A DNA stretch of 64,000 nucleotides, taken from Mucilaginibacter sp. GTDB lineage: Bacteria > Bacteroidota > Bacteroidia > Sphingobacteriales > Sphingobacteriaceae. This document shows, piece after piece, positions 34,550 to 43,973 of this stretch (the stretch's first letter is position 1; each line of letters starts with the position of its first letter). Both the position numbers and the translations under genes were made by a program. The notes under the pieces are model-generated. The model was not told the origin of the DNA. It ran no database searches and saw nothing but the letters and a program-made list of their open reading frames with translations. The stretch is from the NCBI RefSeq assembly GCF_028288225.1, contig NZ_JAQBOC010000022.1:1-64000 (forward strand). The letters run 5' to 3'.

Positions 34550-35011
34550 TTACTCCTGGGATCTGATAGCTGAAATAATGGCCAATAGTAATCTTTCATC
34601 AAGGCCATAACCTAAAAGTATGGCCCAGCCATGCACACGCGGCTGCAGCCAGCAAATCCTGGTACCGGGACTTATGTCGCTATGGAGTGCTATCTTATAA
34701 ATAGATTCATTTGTCCTGTAAATTACTTTCTGCACCTTCGTGTAATATAGCTTTTGTAAATAACCGAAAGTTATAGGGAATATCTTTGAGGAAGAAAGTG
34801 CATTTTTTGTTATAAGCGACGTTTCTCTTTTGGACAATAACAGGTTATCCGTTTTAACGGATTGTTTTGCTTGGGATAGGGTTGGGAAAGTTGGGGAGGG
34901 AATACCGGAACCCAGGATTGATACTTTAGGATTTGTCGCTTTCTGTGTTCGCGCATCCCTCAGTCTATTAAACGGAGTAGTTACAGGTTCATCAGATGCA
35001 GAAGCTAACAT
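34550..35011 (-). CDS. Hypothetical protein, uncertain
   Basis: A 153-residue frame without recognised domain. The second half (LQKLYYTKVQKVIYRTNESI; RICWLQPRVHGWAILLGYGL) looks more protein-like than the Ser/Thr-rich first half. It lies in a decayed stretch 11 bases before the small gene at 34329 on the same strand. It could be a real gene, part of one, or chance. Confidence 0.3.
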   Translation of the reverse strand: MLASASDEPVTTPFNRLRDARTQKATNPKVSILGSGIPSPTFPTLSQAKQSVKTDNLLLSKRETSLITKNALSSSKIFPITFGYLQKLYYTKVQKVIYRTNESIYKIALHSDISPGTRICWLQPRVHGWAILLGYGLDERLLLAIISAIRSQE

Positions 35012-35490
35012 TTTATTAATTATTAAATTTATTAACCGGACCGGCGTTGTATTCAGGTATTAGCGAAAGACCGGTAATCACCGGCATACGGGCGGAATAA
35101 ACACCCCACGTTATTTTAATAACCTATTTTTATCCGATTGGTTTTCAACTAAGTTAAATAAATAAACTGTTAGATTAAGTGTTTTTTGAACCGGTGTATG
35201 ATTTATGTATCCAAACAGATGATTGAGACATGGTGGTAATACCTGGTTTTACAGTAAGCCTGGCAAGCTTACAATATTTTATGTAGAACTGCCGGTAGAA
35301 AATCCGTCTGAAATAAAAACAGTTAAACCGCTGGTTAGCCGTTCTAAATGGCTTTGGTTGTATTATATTACTTTAGGTGATTTTTTTTGATATGATCAGA
35401 TACCGGCAGCCTGTTGCCCGGACGGCACCAGGCTACATCTTTAAGCCCGGCCAACATACTGAACGTTTCCTGATTATGACAAACAATGAA
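35012..35490. other. Poorly coding region
   Basis: No convincing gene. One short frame opened by a TTG at 35223 reads WFYSKPGKLTIFYVELPVEN and on to a stop at 35388 with protein-like composition, but it has no proper start and no family. Confidence 0.35.
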
Positions 35491-35529
35491 AATAAGCCTG
35501 GTCTTCGGCAAGGAAGACAAGGCTTATTA
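35491..35529. terminator. Long hairpin terminator after the SYLF gene
   Basis: AATAAGCCT pairs with AGGCTTATT, enclosing a second stem GTCTTC/GAAGAC. It starts 20 bases beyond the stop of the minus-strand SYLF gene and ends in A/T-rich sequence on both sides. Confidence 0.75.
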
Positions 35530-35549
35530 GTTTCAATCAATGCATTGAA

Positions 35550-36221
35550 TTACATCGCTGAAAGCGTCTTCTTTAAAGCAGCAACAGCAGCAGAATTACT
35601 TTTAGATGAGGCAAACAGGGATTTCGAAGTGGCACTTGCCCCATAAAAGCGCGTATTAGCGCTCTTATCAATGGCAATGTTAGATCCGTTAATACTTAAA
35701 CCTGCAAAAAGACCCTTACTTCGTGAATAGGAATAAACTTCTGCATCCAGTTTATAATCTGTACTGGCACTGGAACTGCGGCCCACCGGACCCGCTGCCG
35801 CGGATATATCACCGCCAATGGTAAAATCACCATTCTCCACTTTTGACAGAACACTATTATGTTTAAATACCAACACCAGATCAACAGCCTGAACACCCGC
35901 CTGGAAGCCCACACTCCCTCCTGTAAAAGTAACAAACACAGGATTGCTCCATTTTCCATTACTAAGCTTGACCATTGCCACACCACTGCCTCTTTTTCCA
36001 GCAACGATCAGTCCGGCATTGATCATTTTAGGAATAATAACAATGCCCTCAGCCTGTTGTAGCAGTTGTGAAGGAATACTTTCTTTCATTTTGTAAAAAT
36101 CCTGCAATACGGTAGTGGATTTTTGAATCCGCTCTTTTTCCTTTCCGGCCTGTATCGTTGAAGTCAGGACAAATACCAGGCTTAGCAGCACTGGGATAGT
36201 TAATTGTTTTAACGTTTTCAT
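35550..36221 (-). CDS. SYLF (Ysc84-type) lipid-binding domain protein
   Basis: A 223-residue exported protein: signal peptide MKTLKQLTIPVLLSLVFVLT to about TIQA. The mature part has the SYLF domain: SIPSQLLQQAEGIVIIPKMI, VAGKRGSGVAMVKLSNGKWS, PVFVTFTGGSVGFQAGVQAV and AGPVGRSSSASTDYK. The domain binds phosphoinositides in eukaryotes; bacterial members are mostly periplasmic and uncharacterised. Confidence 0.9.
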   Translation of the reverse strand: MKTLKQLTIPVLLSLVFVLTSTIQAGKEKERIQKSTTVLQDFYKMKESIPSQLLQQAEGIVIIPKMINAGLIVAGKRGSGVAMVKLSNGKWSNPVFVTFTGGSVGFQAGVQAVDLVLVFKHNSVLSKVENGDFTIGGDISAAAGPVGRSSSASTDYKLDAEVYSYSRSKGLFAGLSINGSNIAIDKSANTRFYGASATSKSLFASSKSNSAAVAALKKTLSAM

Positions 36222-36715
36222 AGGGTAATTAATTAATGTTAATAATCAGATCTTGAATCATCAAATCTGAAAGTCAGCAAGATTATATCAGCCCTTTCCC
36301 GTTGATTTTTTTTGACTGCTGATCAAACCTTTAGGTTCCAGACCTCACGTCCTATTTATCACTTAACATTTAACAATCGCCTCATTTTTTGGTTTTAAAA
36401 AACGGATGAAAATGCATTGCGATTAATAACTTTATTTATGACTGTGAATTTTACTATAAAACAAAATTTAATTATTTATCCTCTGGTTTGTTATGTTGTA
36501 AAAAGTCAGTCAGTATAAGGACTTGCCCGCGGATTGATAATGTTCAAAAATAGATAGAAATTGCCCGGAAGGCTGTATATAAAGAACCGCTCCATTGGCG
36601 TTATATATGCGGTACGGTATTGAGCGCCAATATATGCGCGGCATTTGCGTTTATTTTTTTCCCTGGTTCTTTTAGCCACGCAGCATATTTTTTTGATAGA
36701 TTAAAGAAGCCGACA
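36222..36715. other. Intergenic region, no recognisable gene
   Basis: 494 bases between the divergent SYLF gene and a small plus-strand gene. Strongly AT-rich around 36380-36480, as expected of promoter DNA. An in-frame extension of the downstream gene back to 36620 is hydrophobic, but the ATG at 36716 fits better. Confidence 0.4.
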
Positions 36716-36934
36716 ATGACAATTGAAGAAGCAGAATCCCTGGAGACCGAGTTGATCAACTATGTTGCAGATGTTGGCATAGGGAAGGATTTCACCAAGC
36801 TATCGCTTGCTATCAGAGGCAAGATCGATGAAATAAATGCCCTGATTGACCTGGCGATCGGTAACGACATGGTAGATGATTTTAAAATACTGGTGAGCAT
36901 TAACTACCAGTATTACAAACTGATGTATGGATAA
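36716..36934 (+). CDS. Small acidic helical protein
   Basis: A 72-residue frame (MTIEEAESLETELINYVADV... DDFKILVSINYQYYKLMYG) predicted as helical and acidic, with no known domain. The ATG at 36716 follows AAGAAG nine bases upstream. Composition suggests a real gene. Confidence 0.5.
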   Translation: MTIEEAESLETELINYVADVGIGKDFTKLSLAIRGKIDEINALIDLAIGNDMVDDFKILVSINYQYYKLMYG

Positions 36935-37303
36935 TAACCTCAATGATCCTCGCTCAGGGACTTATTATGACCTTGTGCCGTCCTATAAAAGTTGACTAAA
37001 ATTAAATCAACATAAGAAAGTTCAACGATTTAAATCAAAAAATATCATCCCTAATTCCCGCTACCCGGAGGCATTCCATCCCGCTAAATGGCGACATCGT
37101 TAATGTTGACCGCCATTAATCGGCAGGATAAATAGTTTTTACTTCTGACAATACAGAAGCGCAAGGCATGAAGCTTAATATCTCCAGGTGCAGATAAAAC
37201 AACGGGTTCCTGTCAAAATCAAGCCAGACAATAACAAACCATCAAATTATTTAAACTTTCATTAAACCGGATTGTTTATTTATTAACCATAGATTAAATT
37301 GAA
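36935..37303. other. Intergenic region, no recognisable gene
   Basis: 369 bases with only short frames in all six readings. No hairpin or repeat of note was seen. Confidence 0.4.
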
Positions 37304-37465
37304 ATGAAGCTAAAGAAGGAGAAAAAGATCGGAAACATGTTATCTGTCGCATTGGATAAAGGGGGTAAAGACCGTAAAATGGAAACCGGTAAAGCGACCA
37401 ACGAGGCAAGTGTAGCGGCTGAGTTAAAAAACAGGGAGCATGACAGCGAACAGGCGGCCAGGTAA
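37304..37465 (+). CDS. Small charged hypothetical protein
   Basis: A 53-residue protein rich in Lys, Glu and Ala (MKLKKEKKIGNMLSVALDKG... AELKNREHDSEQAAR). It lies 28 bases before the next small gene on the same strand and its codon pattern looks coding. Probably disordered; function unknown. Confidence 0.5.
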   Translation: MKLKKEKKIGNMLSVALDKGGKDRKMETGKATNEASVAAELKNREHDSEQAAR

Positions 37466-37493
37466 CCTATCAACTTAATAAATTGTCTTATTT

Positions 37494-37745
37494 ATGCATC
37501 TTGAAGTAAAAGATCCATCAACAGGTGCTTTGCTTCGGCTGGAAGCAAAGCCCGAACAGATAGCGGGAGAACATGGTTTTCGTATCCGCCATCCAAATGG
37601 TTCAAGTTTTTTCATTGCCAACCGCTCCGGCACATGGCGTTCCGCGGATGATCATGCTATTGATGAGGAATTCCTGGTTAATATCGGGCTGGCGATGGAA
37701 GGTTATAAATTAAAAGAACAGATAGTTCATTCTAATAAACTATAA
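37494..37745 (+). CDS. Small hypothetical protein
   Basis: An 83-residue protein with a beta-rich first half (MHLEVKDPSTGALLRLEAKP; HGFRIRHPNGSSFFIANRSG) and a helical end. No family recognised. It lies 12 bases before the RRM gene, so the two, and perhaps the preceding small gene, are likely one operon. Confidence 0.6.
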   Translation: MHLEVKDPSTGALLRLEAKPEQIAGEHGFRIRHPNGSSFFIANRSGTWRSADDHAIDEEFLVNIGLAMEGYKLKEQIVHSNKL

Positions 37746-37757
37746 AAACATAAGGTC

Positions 37758-38024
37758 ATGAAAATTTTTGTCGCCAATCTCCCTTACCATATCAACAGCG
37801 AAGGCATCAGCCAGTTATTTGGGTTATTTGGGGAAGTTATTTCCTCCAGAATTATCACACAAAACGGCAGGAGCAAGGGTTTTGGATTCCTGGAAATGGA
37901 AGATGATCAACAAGCACAAAGGGCAATCAAAGAACTGGATGGATCTCCTATCGGCGACCGCAATATTATTGTCCGCCCTGCTGATAACCAGTCTGAACCT
38001 GAAAAGCCACATAAACGTCCCTGA
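37758..38024 (+). CDS. RRM-type RNA-binding protein
   Basis: An 88-residue single RNA recognition motif. RNP2 is IFVANL (residues 3-8) and RNP1 is SKGFGFLEM (about 40-48), both with the aromatic residues used to stack on RNA bases. A short charged tail follows (EPEKPHKRP). Such stand-alone RRM proteins are typical of Bacteroidota and cyanobacteria and are often cold- or stress-induced. A second one lies at 41510. Confidence 0.92.
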   Translation: MKIFVANLPYHINSEGISQLFGLFGEVISSRIITQNGRSKGFGFLEMEDDQQAQRAIKELDGSPIGDRNIIVRPADNQSEPEKPHKRP

Positions 38025-38311
38025 CTAATTGTGATATTCCAAATTACCAACGTATGTTAAAAAAATAACCCTGAGCCCCTTTTTAAGTTCTTTGAAAATA
38101 CTCGCTAACGGGAGAAACAAACAGCACCATAAATTCTTTCGCTGTGGCGCAGATTAATATGGGTATCGCCTGAATAATAATCCACTTGTTTTAATAAAAT
38201 TCTTCAAATCTTTAAAACCAACGTTTTTGTATTTTGTTAGATTTATATCTAATTGGTTTAAAAAATTAATCTAATATTAAATAAACGCCATAATAAATTA
38301 AATTAAAACTC

Positions 38312-38854
38312 ATGGAAACTCAAGTTCAAACAACAAACGATTCAAAACTAAAGGATTTTTTCATTAATCAGTTAGAAGATCTTTTATGGGCAGAGAAAAA
38401 ACTAGTTAAAACATTGCCAAAAATGCAGGAAGCGGCCACTTCTTCGCAATTAAAGGATGCTTTCGGCAACCATTTAACGCAAACCCAAAATCATGTCAGC
38501 CGCCTTGAACAGGTATTTGGTATCATCGGCGAAGATGTAGATACTACCAAATGTCCGGCTATGGCAGGCATTGTTGATGAAGGTGAAGATATTATAGATG
38601 ACACTGAAGCGGGCTCTGCCCAACGAGATGTTGGCCTGATCTTCGCCGGTCAGAAAGCGGAGCATTATGAGATTGCCACTTACGGCGGTATGGTCACCCT
38701 GGCGAAAACTTTAGGATATAACGATGCTGCAGATATTTTAAGCCAGACACTGGCTGAAGAAAAGGAAGCAGACATACTATTGACTAAAATTGCTGAAAAT
38801 GACATTAATTACCAGGCCAGCACAGAACCTAAAAAAGAAGGTTTATTCTCTTAA
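38312..38854 (+). CDS. YciE/YciF-type ferroxidase-like protein (DUF892)
   Basis: A 180-residue helical protein of the DUF892 family: DFFINQLEDLLWAEKKLVKT at the start, HLTQTQNHVSRLEQVFGIIG in the middle, and AEHYEIATYGGMVTLAKTLG followed by QTLAEEKEADILLTKIAE. These helices carry the Glu/His residues (LEDLLWAEK, QNHVSRLE, AEHYEI, EEKEAD) of a ferritin-like di-iron bundle. A stress role is known for the family in enterobacteria. A strong terminator follows directly. Confidence 0.9.
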   Translation: METQVQTTNDSKLKDFFINQLEDLLWAEKKLVKTLPKMQEAATSSQLKDAFGNHLTQTQNHVSRLEQVFGIIGEDVDTTKCPAMAGIVDEGEDIIDDTEAGSAQRDVGLIFAGQKAEHYEIATYGGMVTLAKTLGYNDAADILSQTLAEEKEADILLTKIAENDINYQASTEPKKEGLFS

Positions 38855-38863
38855 ATAAAATAA

Positions 38864-38902
38864 AAAAGCCGTCTCATACAGATGTATGAGACGGTTTATA
38901 TT
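38864..38902 (+). terminator. Intrinsic terminator after the YciE/F-like gene
   Basis: CCGTCTCATACA pairs perfectly with TGTATGAGACGG around GAT, preceded by A-rich and followed by T-rich sequence. Confidence 0.9.
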
Positions 38903-39072
38903 TTCCGTTGCAGGATCTTTAATGAAAGTCCACCTAATCCTAAGTAAAAAAGATTTAGCCGCAATCTTTTATTAACTACAGAGGTATTTCGAATAATCCA
39001 TAATTTTCTATATACATTCAAACTATTAAGTGTTTCTTATTGTTATGAAGTAAAATCAATTAGAACCAAAGT

Positions 39073-39600
39073 TTGAACAAAAACAGAACTATAGAAACAC
39101 ACCCGCCCGGCCCGAATAAAAATTTGTTTGAGCAATTTGCCAATGCAGTAACCAACTGGACGGGCAGCTCCGCAGCATTTATTTTAGCCGTGGCTACGGT
39201 CGTGGTTTGGGGGGCAACAGGTCCGGTTTTTCATTATTCCGAAACCTGGCAGCTGGTGATAAATACCGGCACAACGATCATTACCTTTTTAATGGTGTTC
39301 CTAATCCAAAAATCACAAAATAAGGAGTCCAAAGCTATCCAGCTAAAGTTAAACGAGCTGATCGCTGCGAACCGGTTTACCAGTAACCGGATGGTAGATG
39401 TGGAGGATCTTACGGAGGAAGAACTGGATGACCTGCGCGCATTTTATGCCAAAATATCCGCGCTTTCAGAAAAAGACCGGGATATTCACCAATCCCATTC
39501 CATTGATGCAGCGAAAAGTTTAGAGAATAAAAAAAAGCGGATCAAGTCTGGAACCGAAAATAATAAAAGGCCGGGCCCCGATCGTGTGAAGGGTCAGTAA
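39073..39600 (+). CDS. Low-affinity iron permease family protein
   Basis: A 175-residue membrane protein with two hydrophobic segments (SAAFILAVATVVVWGATGPV; WQLVINTGTTIITFLMVFLI) followed by QKSQNKESKAIQLKLNELI, the signature of the low-affinity iron permease (FET4-like) family as found in bacteria. The C-terminal part is charged and cytosolic. The only start in frame is TTG at 39073, because a stop codon lies four codons upstream; this is an unusual but apparently necessary start. Confidence 0.82.
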   Translation: MNKNRTIETHPPGPNKNLFEQFANAVTNWTGSSAAFILAVATVVVWGATGPVFHYSETWQLVINTGTTIITFLMVFLIQKSQNKESKAIQLKLNELIAANRFTSNRMVDVEDLTEEELDDLRAFYAKISALSEKDRDIHQSHSIDAAKSLENKKKRIKSGTENNKRPGPDRVKGQ

Positions 39601-39712
39601 ACCCTGGCAGCCGCAGCCGGCATTATCCTGGCTGATACAGAAATACCCGCTATTGCCTGGCAGAATTATCTTTGCTGAAAAGATGAGGATACATTTAAGT
39701 AACAAAATTCCG

Positions 39713-40288
39713 TTATAACTCAATCTTTATCCCCAATACTTTCAGGAATGCTCCGATAAATTTTGGATGGCCGGGCCATGCCGGTGAAGTTACCAGGTTC
39801 CCGTCTACCACCGCTTCGTTTGCAGGTACAGATACAAATAATCCACCTGCCAGGGTAACTTCAGGGCCTACAGCCGGGTAAGCTGTCAGCTTTCTGCCTT
39901 TTAAAACACCCGCCGCAGCAAGTATCTGCGGGGCATGGCATATAGCTGCAACAGGCTTGTTATTTTCCATAAAATACTTGACAATACCTAACACATCCTC
40001 ATTCAGCCGCAGGTATTCCGGGGCGCGTCCGCCTGCAATAACAAGCCCCTCATAATCTGCTGTATTTATTTCATCAAAAGAATAAGTAAGCAGAAAATGA
40101 TGCCCTGGTTTTTCAGAATAGGTTTGGTCACCTTCAAAATCATGGATGGCAGTTTTTACTGTTTCTCCTTTTTTCTTTCCGGGGCAAACTGCATGCACTT
40201 CAAACCCAATCATCTGAAGCATCTGGAACGGAACCATAGTCTCATAATCTTCGGCAAAATCACCGGTAAGGAAAAGAATCTTTTTCAT
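39713..40288 (-). CDS. DJ-1/PfpI family protein
   Basis: A 191-residue class-I glutamine-amidotransferase-like protein. The nucleophile is Cys117 in [13 protein letters not shown] with the adjacent His, as in PfpI-type proteins; the [10 protein letters not shown] loop upstream matches the family oxyanion region. Members act as proteases, deglycases or chaperones, and the exact role here is unknown. Confidence 0.88.
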   Translation of the reverse strand: MKKILFLTGDFAEDYETMVPFQMLQMIGFEVHAVCPGKKKGETVKTAIHDFEGDQTYSEKPGHHFLLTYSFDEINTADYEGLVIAGGRAPEYLRLNEDVLGIVKYFMENNKPVAAICHAPQILAAAGVLKGRKLTAYPAVGPEVTLAGGLFVSVPANEAVVDGNLVTSPAWPGHPKFIGAFLKVLGIKIEL

Positions 40289-40619
40289 ACTTTTTTTTGA
40301 TTAAATAAATTTGGAACAAATGCCAATGTATAAAGCTGTACTTTTAATAGAAAACACCAGGATTATAAAAATAGTATAATCAATGTTTCATTTGTTACGG
40401 GCATTGTTGGTTCCCGGGTAAAGATCAACCCGCTTACGTTGTTAAGCATTATTACCGGGTTGTCATTAAACCTGAAATTTTTAACCGGGAATTTGATCTT
40501 CCATTTTCAATATAATAAGTACCATCGCGGGTTAGTCCTGTTAATAGCAATGATTAAGGAAATCATCGTTGCCGATCTGGGGCAAATCACATTGTCGTAA
40601 ATTATAATTATAGCAACAC
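40289..40619. other. Intergenic region, no recognisable gene
   Basis: 331 bases between two minus-strand genes. No frame, hairpin or repeat was convincing. Confidence 0.4.
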
Positions 40620-41393
40620 TTAATTATTTCCAACCGCCGGATCTTGTGCAAAGATTATGCATAGTTGCCGGTATATGTCCGGGTGTTTTATCGCGAATTG
40701 ATCCGGTTTTTCAAAAAAGTATTCAGATGCTACCGCGAAAAACTCGGCTTCATTGGTCAAAGCATAAGGATTGATATCTGATTGGCCGGTTTCAATCCGG
40801 CGCATTTCCTCGTGCATCATATGAAGCCAGGGTGCAACATATTCATGAGCGATGAGGTTTTCGGGTATACCATCGGTCGCTCCGTCAGACTTATCCAGCA
40901 AATGCACAAATTCATGAATAGCCGTATTCTCTTTATCCGCATTTTTTGAAAATCCTTTTGCCAAAGCGGCACGCGACAATAACATTTGACCGTTCATATA
41001 ACCTGAACCTACCATGCCACAAATATTACGGTTGCTGCCTTCAAACTGGAACTCCCCGTCAAAAGTATCAGGGTAGAGGATAACATTCGTCAGGTTTTTA
41101 TACTTCCATCCGGAAAAACCAAAGATCGGAATAACAGCGCTGGATGCGATCAGTACCCGATCCAGTTCTGTGACTTCAGTGCCAACTCCTTCAATACGTG
41201 TATCATTTAAAAAGTCATTAACCAGCTTTTTAAATTTAACCTTACTTGCAGCATCCAGTTTCTGATAGTAGGCAACCTGATTCTCCAATAGCGAGTTGTA
41301 ATTCCCATCCGGCAAAAGTGCAGCTGTTCTTTTTTTCTTCAGCAGAAAATAGGATGTCAGCGCGATCAATAAAAGGACAAGAGCTGTATACAT
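40620..41393 (-). CDS. MtfA-like (M90) zinc metallopeptidase
   Basis: A 257-residue protein with an N-terminal membrane anchor (ALVLLLIALTSYFLLKK). The catalytic motif is TAIHEFVHLLDKSDGATDGI (HEFVH), as in M90/MtfA peptidases, with a downstream EFFAVASEYFFEKP segment that supplies the third ligand Glu. VPIFGFSGWKYKNLTNVILY is the family's strand before the active site. In E. coli MtfA works with the glucose-uptake regulator Mlc; no Mlc context is seen here. Confidence 0.87.
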   Translation of the reverse strand: MYTALVLLLIALTSYFLLKKKRTAALLPDGNYNSLLENQVAYYQKLDAASKVKFKKLVNDFLNDTRIEGVGTEVTELDRVLIASSAVIPIFGFSGWKYKNLTNVILYPDTFDGEFQFEGSNRNICGMVGSGYMNGQMLLSRAALAKGFSKNADKENTAIHEFVHLLDKSDGATDGIPENLIAHEYVAPWLHMMHEEMRRIETGQSDINPYALTNEAEFFAVASEYFFEKPDQFAIKHPDIYRQLCIIFAQDPAVGNN

Positions 41394-41509
41394 GGTTTTA
41401 TATAATCACTAAATTAAACAGGTTTCTATTTATGCCCTATTATTTAGACCGTGTCAATTTAGTAAAAACGGAAAATAATTAGCAATATTTGCAGTAGAAT
41501 TAAATTTGC

Positions 41510-41803
41510 ATGACCAAACTATTTGTTGTAGGCATCCCCAGGGACATGGATGAAATCGAGCTTCTGGAACTTTTTAGCGCCCATGGACAAGTGCGGATAG
41601 TTACCGTCGTTACTGACAGAGATTCTGGTGAAAGCAAGGGTTTCGGCTTTGTTCACATGGAGGACGGAGCAGGGGCGGAGCGGGCCATTGCTGCGCTGGA
41701 TGGTGCAGAAATAGATGAGCGAAAGATCAGTGTAAGGATCGCGGAAAATAAAGAAGCACCAGCGGACCAAACTGTCAAAAAAAAGCGCCCCAGGATCCGG
41801 TAA
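41510..41803 (+). CDS. RRM-type RNA-binding protein
   Basis: A 97-residue single RRM. RNP2 is LFVVGI (residues 3-8), RNP1 is SKGFGFVHM (about 43-51), followed by AIAALDGAEIDERKISVRIA. The Lys/Arg-rich tail (KKKRPRIR) may add nonspecific RNA contacts. It lies 67 bases before topB on the same strand and could be cotranscribed. Confidence 0.92.
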   Translation: MTKLFVVGIPRDMDEIELLELFSAHGQVRIVTVVTDRDSGESKGFGFVHMEDGAGAERAIAALDGAEIDERKISVRIAENKEAPADQTVKKKRPRIR

Positions 41804-41870
41804 AAAACATTGCCTGTCATTTTTCCACATAGATTGCATCACCACACTGATTTACCTACTTTCGCCGGGT

Positions 41871-43676
41871 ATGAAAGTGATCATTGCAGAAAAGCCATCT
41901 GTTGCCCGTGAGATTGCCAAAGTGTTTGGGGCCACCGGGAAGAAGGACGGTTATATGGAAGGTAAGGGATACACCTTTACCTGGGCGTTTGGTCATTTGC
42001 TGCAGTTGGCCGCACCGCAGGAATATGGCTTTTATGGCTGGAACGTACAAAACCTGCCGATGCTGCCGCAAAAATTTAAGCTATCCATTCGTAAGGTTAA
42101 ATCAAAAGACGGCATGATCGAAGATCCGGGTGTGCGCAAGCAGCTGGATATTATCAAAGCATTATTTGATGAAGCGACAGAGATTATTGTAGCAACTGAT
42201 GCCGGGAGAGAAGGTGAACTCATTTTTCGCTATATCTATTACTATTTAAAATGCAAGAAACCCTTTAAGCGTCTTTGGATCTCCTCCCAAACCGATGAAG
42301 CCATTAAGGACGGGTTCAGGAATTTAAAACCCGGCTCGGATTACGATACACTATTCAATTCTGCCCATTGCCGGTCGCAATCAGACTGGCTGGTAGGGAT
42401 GAATGCAACCCAGGCTCTCAGTTTATCAGCAGGTACACGCTCCGTTTTATCACTTGGCAGAGTGCAAACACCTACGCTGGCCATGATCTGTTCCCGCTAC
42501 CTGGAAAATAAGAATTTTGTTCCAGAGCCATTTTACCAGGTCAGCATTATGGTGGACAAGGACGGGCAGGTATTCCGGGCAATATCCGAAGAAAAATATA
42601 AAACTAAAGAAGCTGCGCAGCTTATTGTTGACCAGGTGCGGGCTATCGGGCATATACTGAATGTGGAGGCAAAACCCCGGAAGGAACCACCTCCCTTATT
42701 GCACGACCTAAGCAGCCTGCAGCAGGAAGCCAACAAACGCAAGGGCTTTACGGCCGATCAAACACTTACGCTCTTACAGAATCTTTACGAAAGTAAGCTC
42801 GTAACCTATCCAAGAACAGGCAGCAGGTATATCGGCGACGATGTGTTTGCAGGAGTACCGCATTTAATAGAAAAGTTTAAAGATCACCCGGAATTTGGTA
42901 AACAGGCAGCAATACTTGCTGAAGCAAAACTGAACAAGCGCAGTGTCAATGCAAAAAAAGTAACCGATCACCATGCAATTTTGCCAACAGGAGAAGCCCC
43001 TTACCAGTTGTCGCCGGATAAACAAGCTATTTATGACATGGTTGCCGGTCGGATGCTGGAAGCTTTTCACCAGGATTGCGTTAAGGAGATCACCAAAATT
43101 ACTGTGGAATCCGGAACAAAATTCCTGGCAAGCGGTACTGTCATCAGCACCGCCGGCTGGCGCGCAGTTTTCAATGAACCTGACGAAGAAAAGAAGGACG
43201 AAGAAAATGCTTCACTTCCAAAAGTTAAACAGGGAGAAGATTTACCGGTAGTTGATAAAACCTTACTGGAAAAACAAACCAAGCCAAAGCCATTATATAA
43301 CGAAGCCAGCCTGTTAAAAGCATTGGAAACGGCAGGGAAGGAAATTGATGATGAAGAATTGCGTTATGCTATGAAAGACAGCGGCCTGGGTACGCCAGCT
43401 ACCCGCGCGGCCATTATAGAAACTCTCATTAAGAGGGATTATATTCTTCGGGAAAAAAAGAACCTCCTGCCTACGGCAACAGGGCTTGCAGTTTACAACG
43501 TTGTCAAGGATTACCGCATCTCACAGGCAGAGCTTACCGGGAACTGGGAAAAGCGCCTGGAAGAGATCCGTTCAGGAGCATCGGTAGCAGGCTTCCAGGA
43601 AGAAATTAAAGCCTATACCCGAACCATTACCCAGGAATTGCTAATAGCAGGTAAAGGAATGATAGTAGCTAAATAA
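41871..43676 (+). CDS. topB: DNA topoisomerase III
   Basis: A 601-residue type IA topoisomerase. It begins with the TOPRIM domain (MKVIIAEKPSVAREIAKVFG; ATDAGREGELIFRYI with the acidic metal residues). The active-site tyrosine is Tyr313 in KLVTYPRTGSRYIG. HHAILPTGEAP and GLGTPATRAAIIETLIKRDY are further family motifs. It relaxes and decatenates negatively supercoiled DNA. The C-terminal zinc-finger extension of longer TopB proteins is absent, making it a compact form of the kind also carried on mobile elements. Confidence 0.93.
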   Translation: MKVIIAEKPSVAREIAKVFGATGKKDGYMEGKGYTFTWAFGHLLQLAAPQEYGFYGWNVQNLPMLPQKFKLSIRKVKSKDGMIEDPGVRKQLDIIKALFDEATEIIVATDAGREGELIFRYIYYYLKCKKPFKRLWISSQTDEAIKDGFRNLKPGSDYDTLFNSAHCRSQSDWLVGMNATQALSLSAGTRSVLSLGRVQTPTLAMICSRYLENKNFVPEPFYQVSIMVDKDGQVFRAISEEKYKTKEAAQLIVDQVRAIGHILNVEAKPRKEPPPLLHDLSSLQQEANKRKGFTADQTLTLLQNLYESKLVTYPRTGSRYIGDDVFAGVPHLIEKFKDHPEFGKQAAILAEAKLNKRSVNAKKVTDHHAILPTGEAPYQLSPDKQAIYDMVAGRMLEAFHQDCVKEITKITVESGTKFLASGTVISTAGWRAVFNEPDEEKKDEENASLPKVKQGEDLPVVDKTLLEKQTKPKPLYNEASLLKALETAGKEIDDEELRYAMKDSGLGTPATRAAIIETLIKRDYILREKKNLLPTATGLAVYNVVKDYRISQAELTGNWEKRLEEIRSGASVAGFQEEIKAYTRTITQELLIAGKGMIVAK

Positions 43677-43973
43677 ACTATTTGAATGTGTAAACCGTAA
43701 AATCCTCTGCATCATAAATCGACCCGCCATCATTTTTACTTCCCGGTATACTACTTGCAAAACTTTATTATTTGACGGGATCGTAAGTGATTTATCAGGC
43801 CATTTGGTTTAACCTGGCCTCTGCGTCCCGGCTTTAAAAATAAGACGAAATCATACCGTTGAAAATTTGTTGAGTTACATCAAAAAATAATTATCATAAT
43901 TTTTTGATTGTTAGCGATTTATGTTATACATTTAATGTAACAAACCAGTTACAAATAATTAAAACTTCAAACC

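Noticed and set aside
34830..35063. 77-codon plus-strand frame
   Set aside because: Overlaps another low-confidence frame on the minus strand and shows no protein-like features.
35377..35646. 89-codon plus-strand frame before the SYLF gene
   Set aside because: It runs through the terminator hairpin and into the end of the SYLF coding sequence on the other strand; no family.
36620..36715. N-terminal extension of the small gene at 36716
   Set aside because: Would add a hydrophobic 32-residue stretch from a poor context; the later ATG has better upstream spacing.
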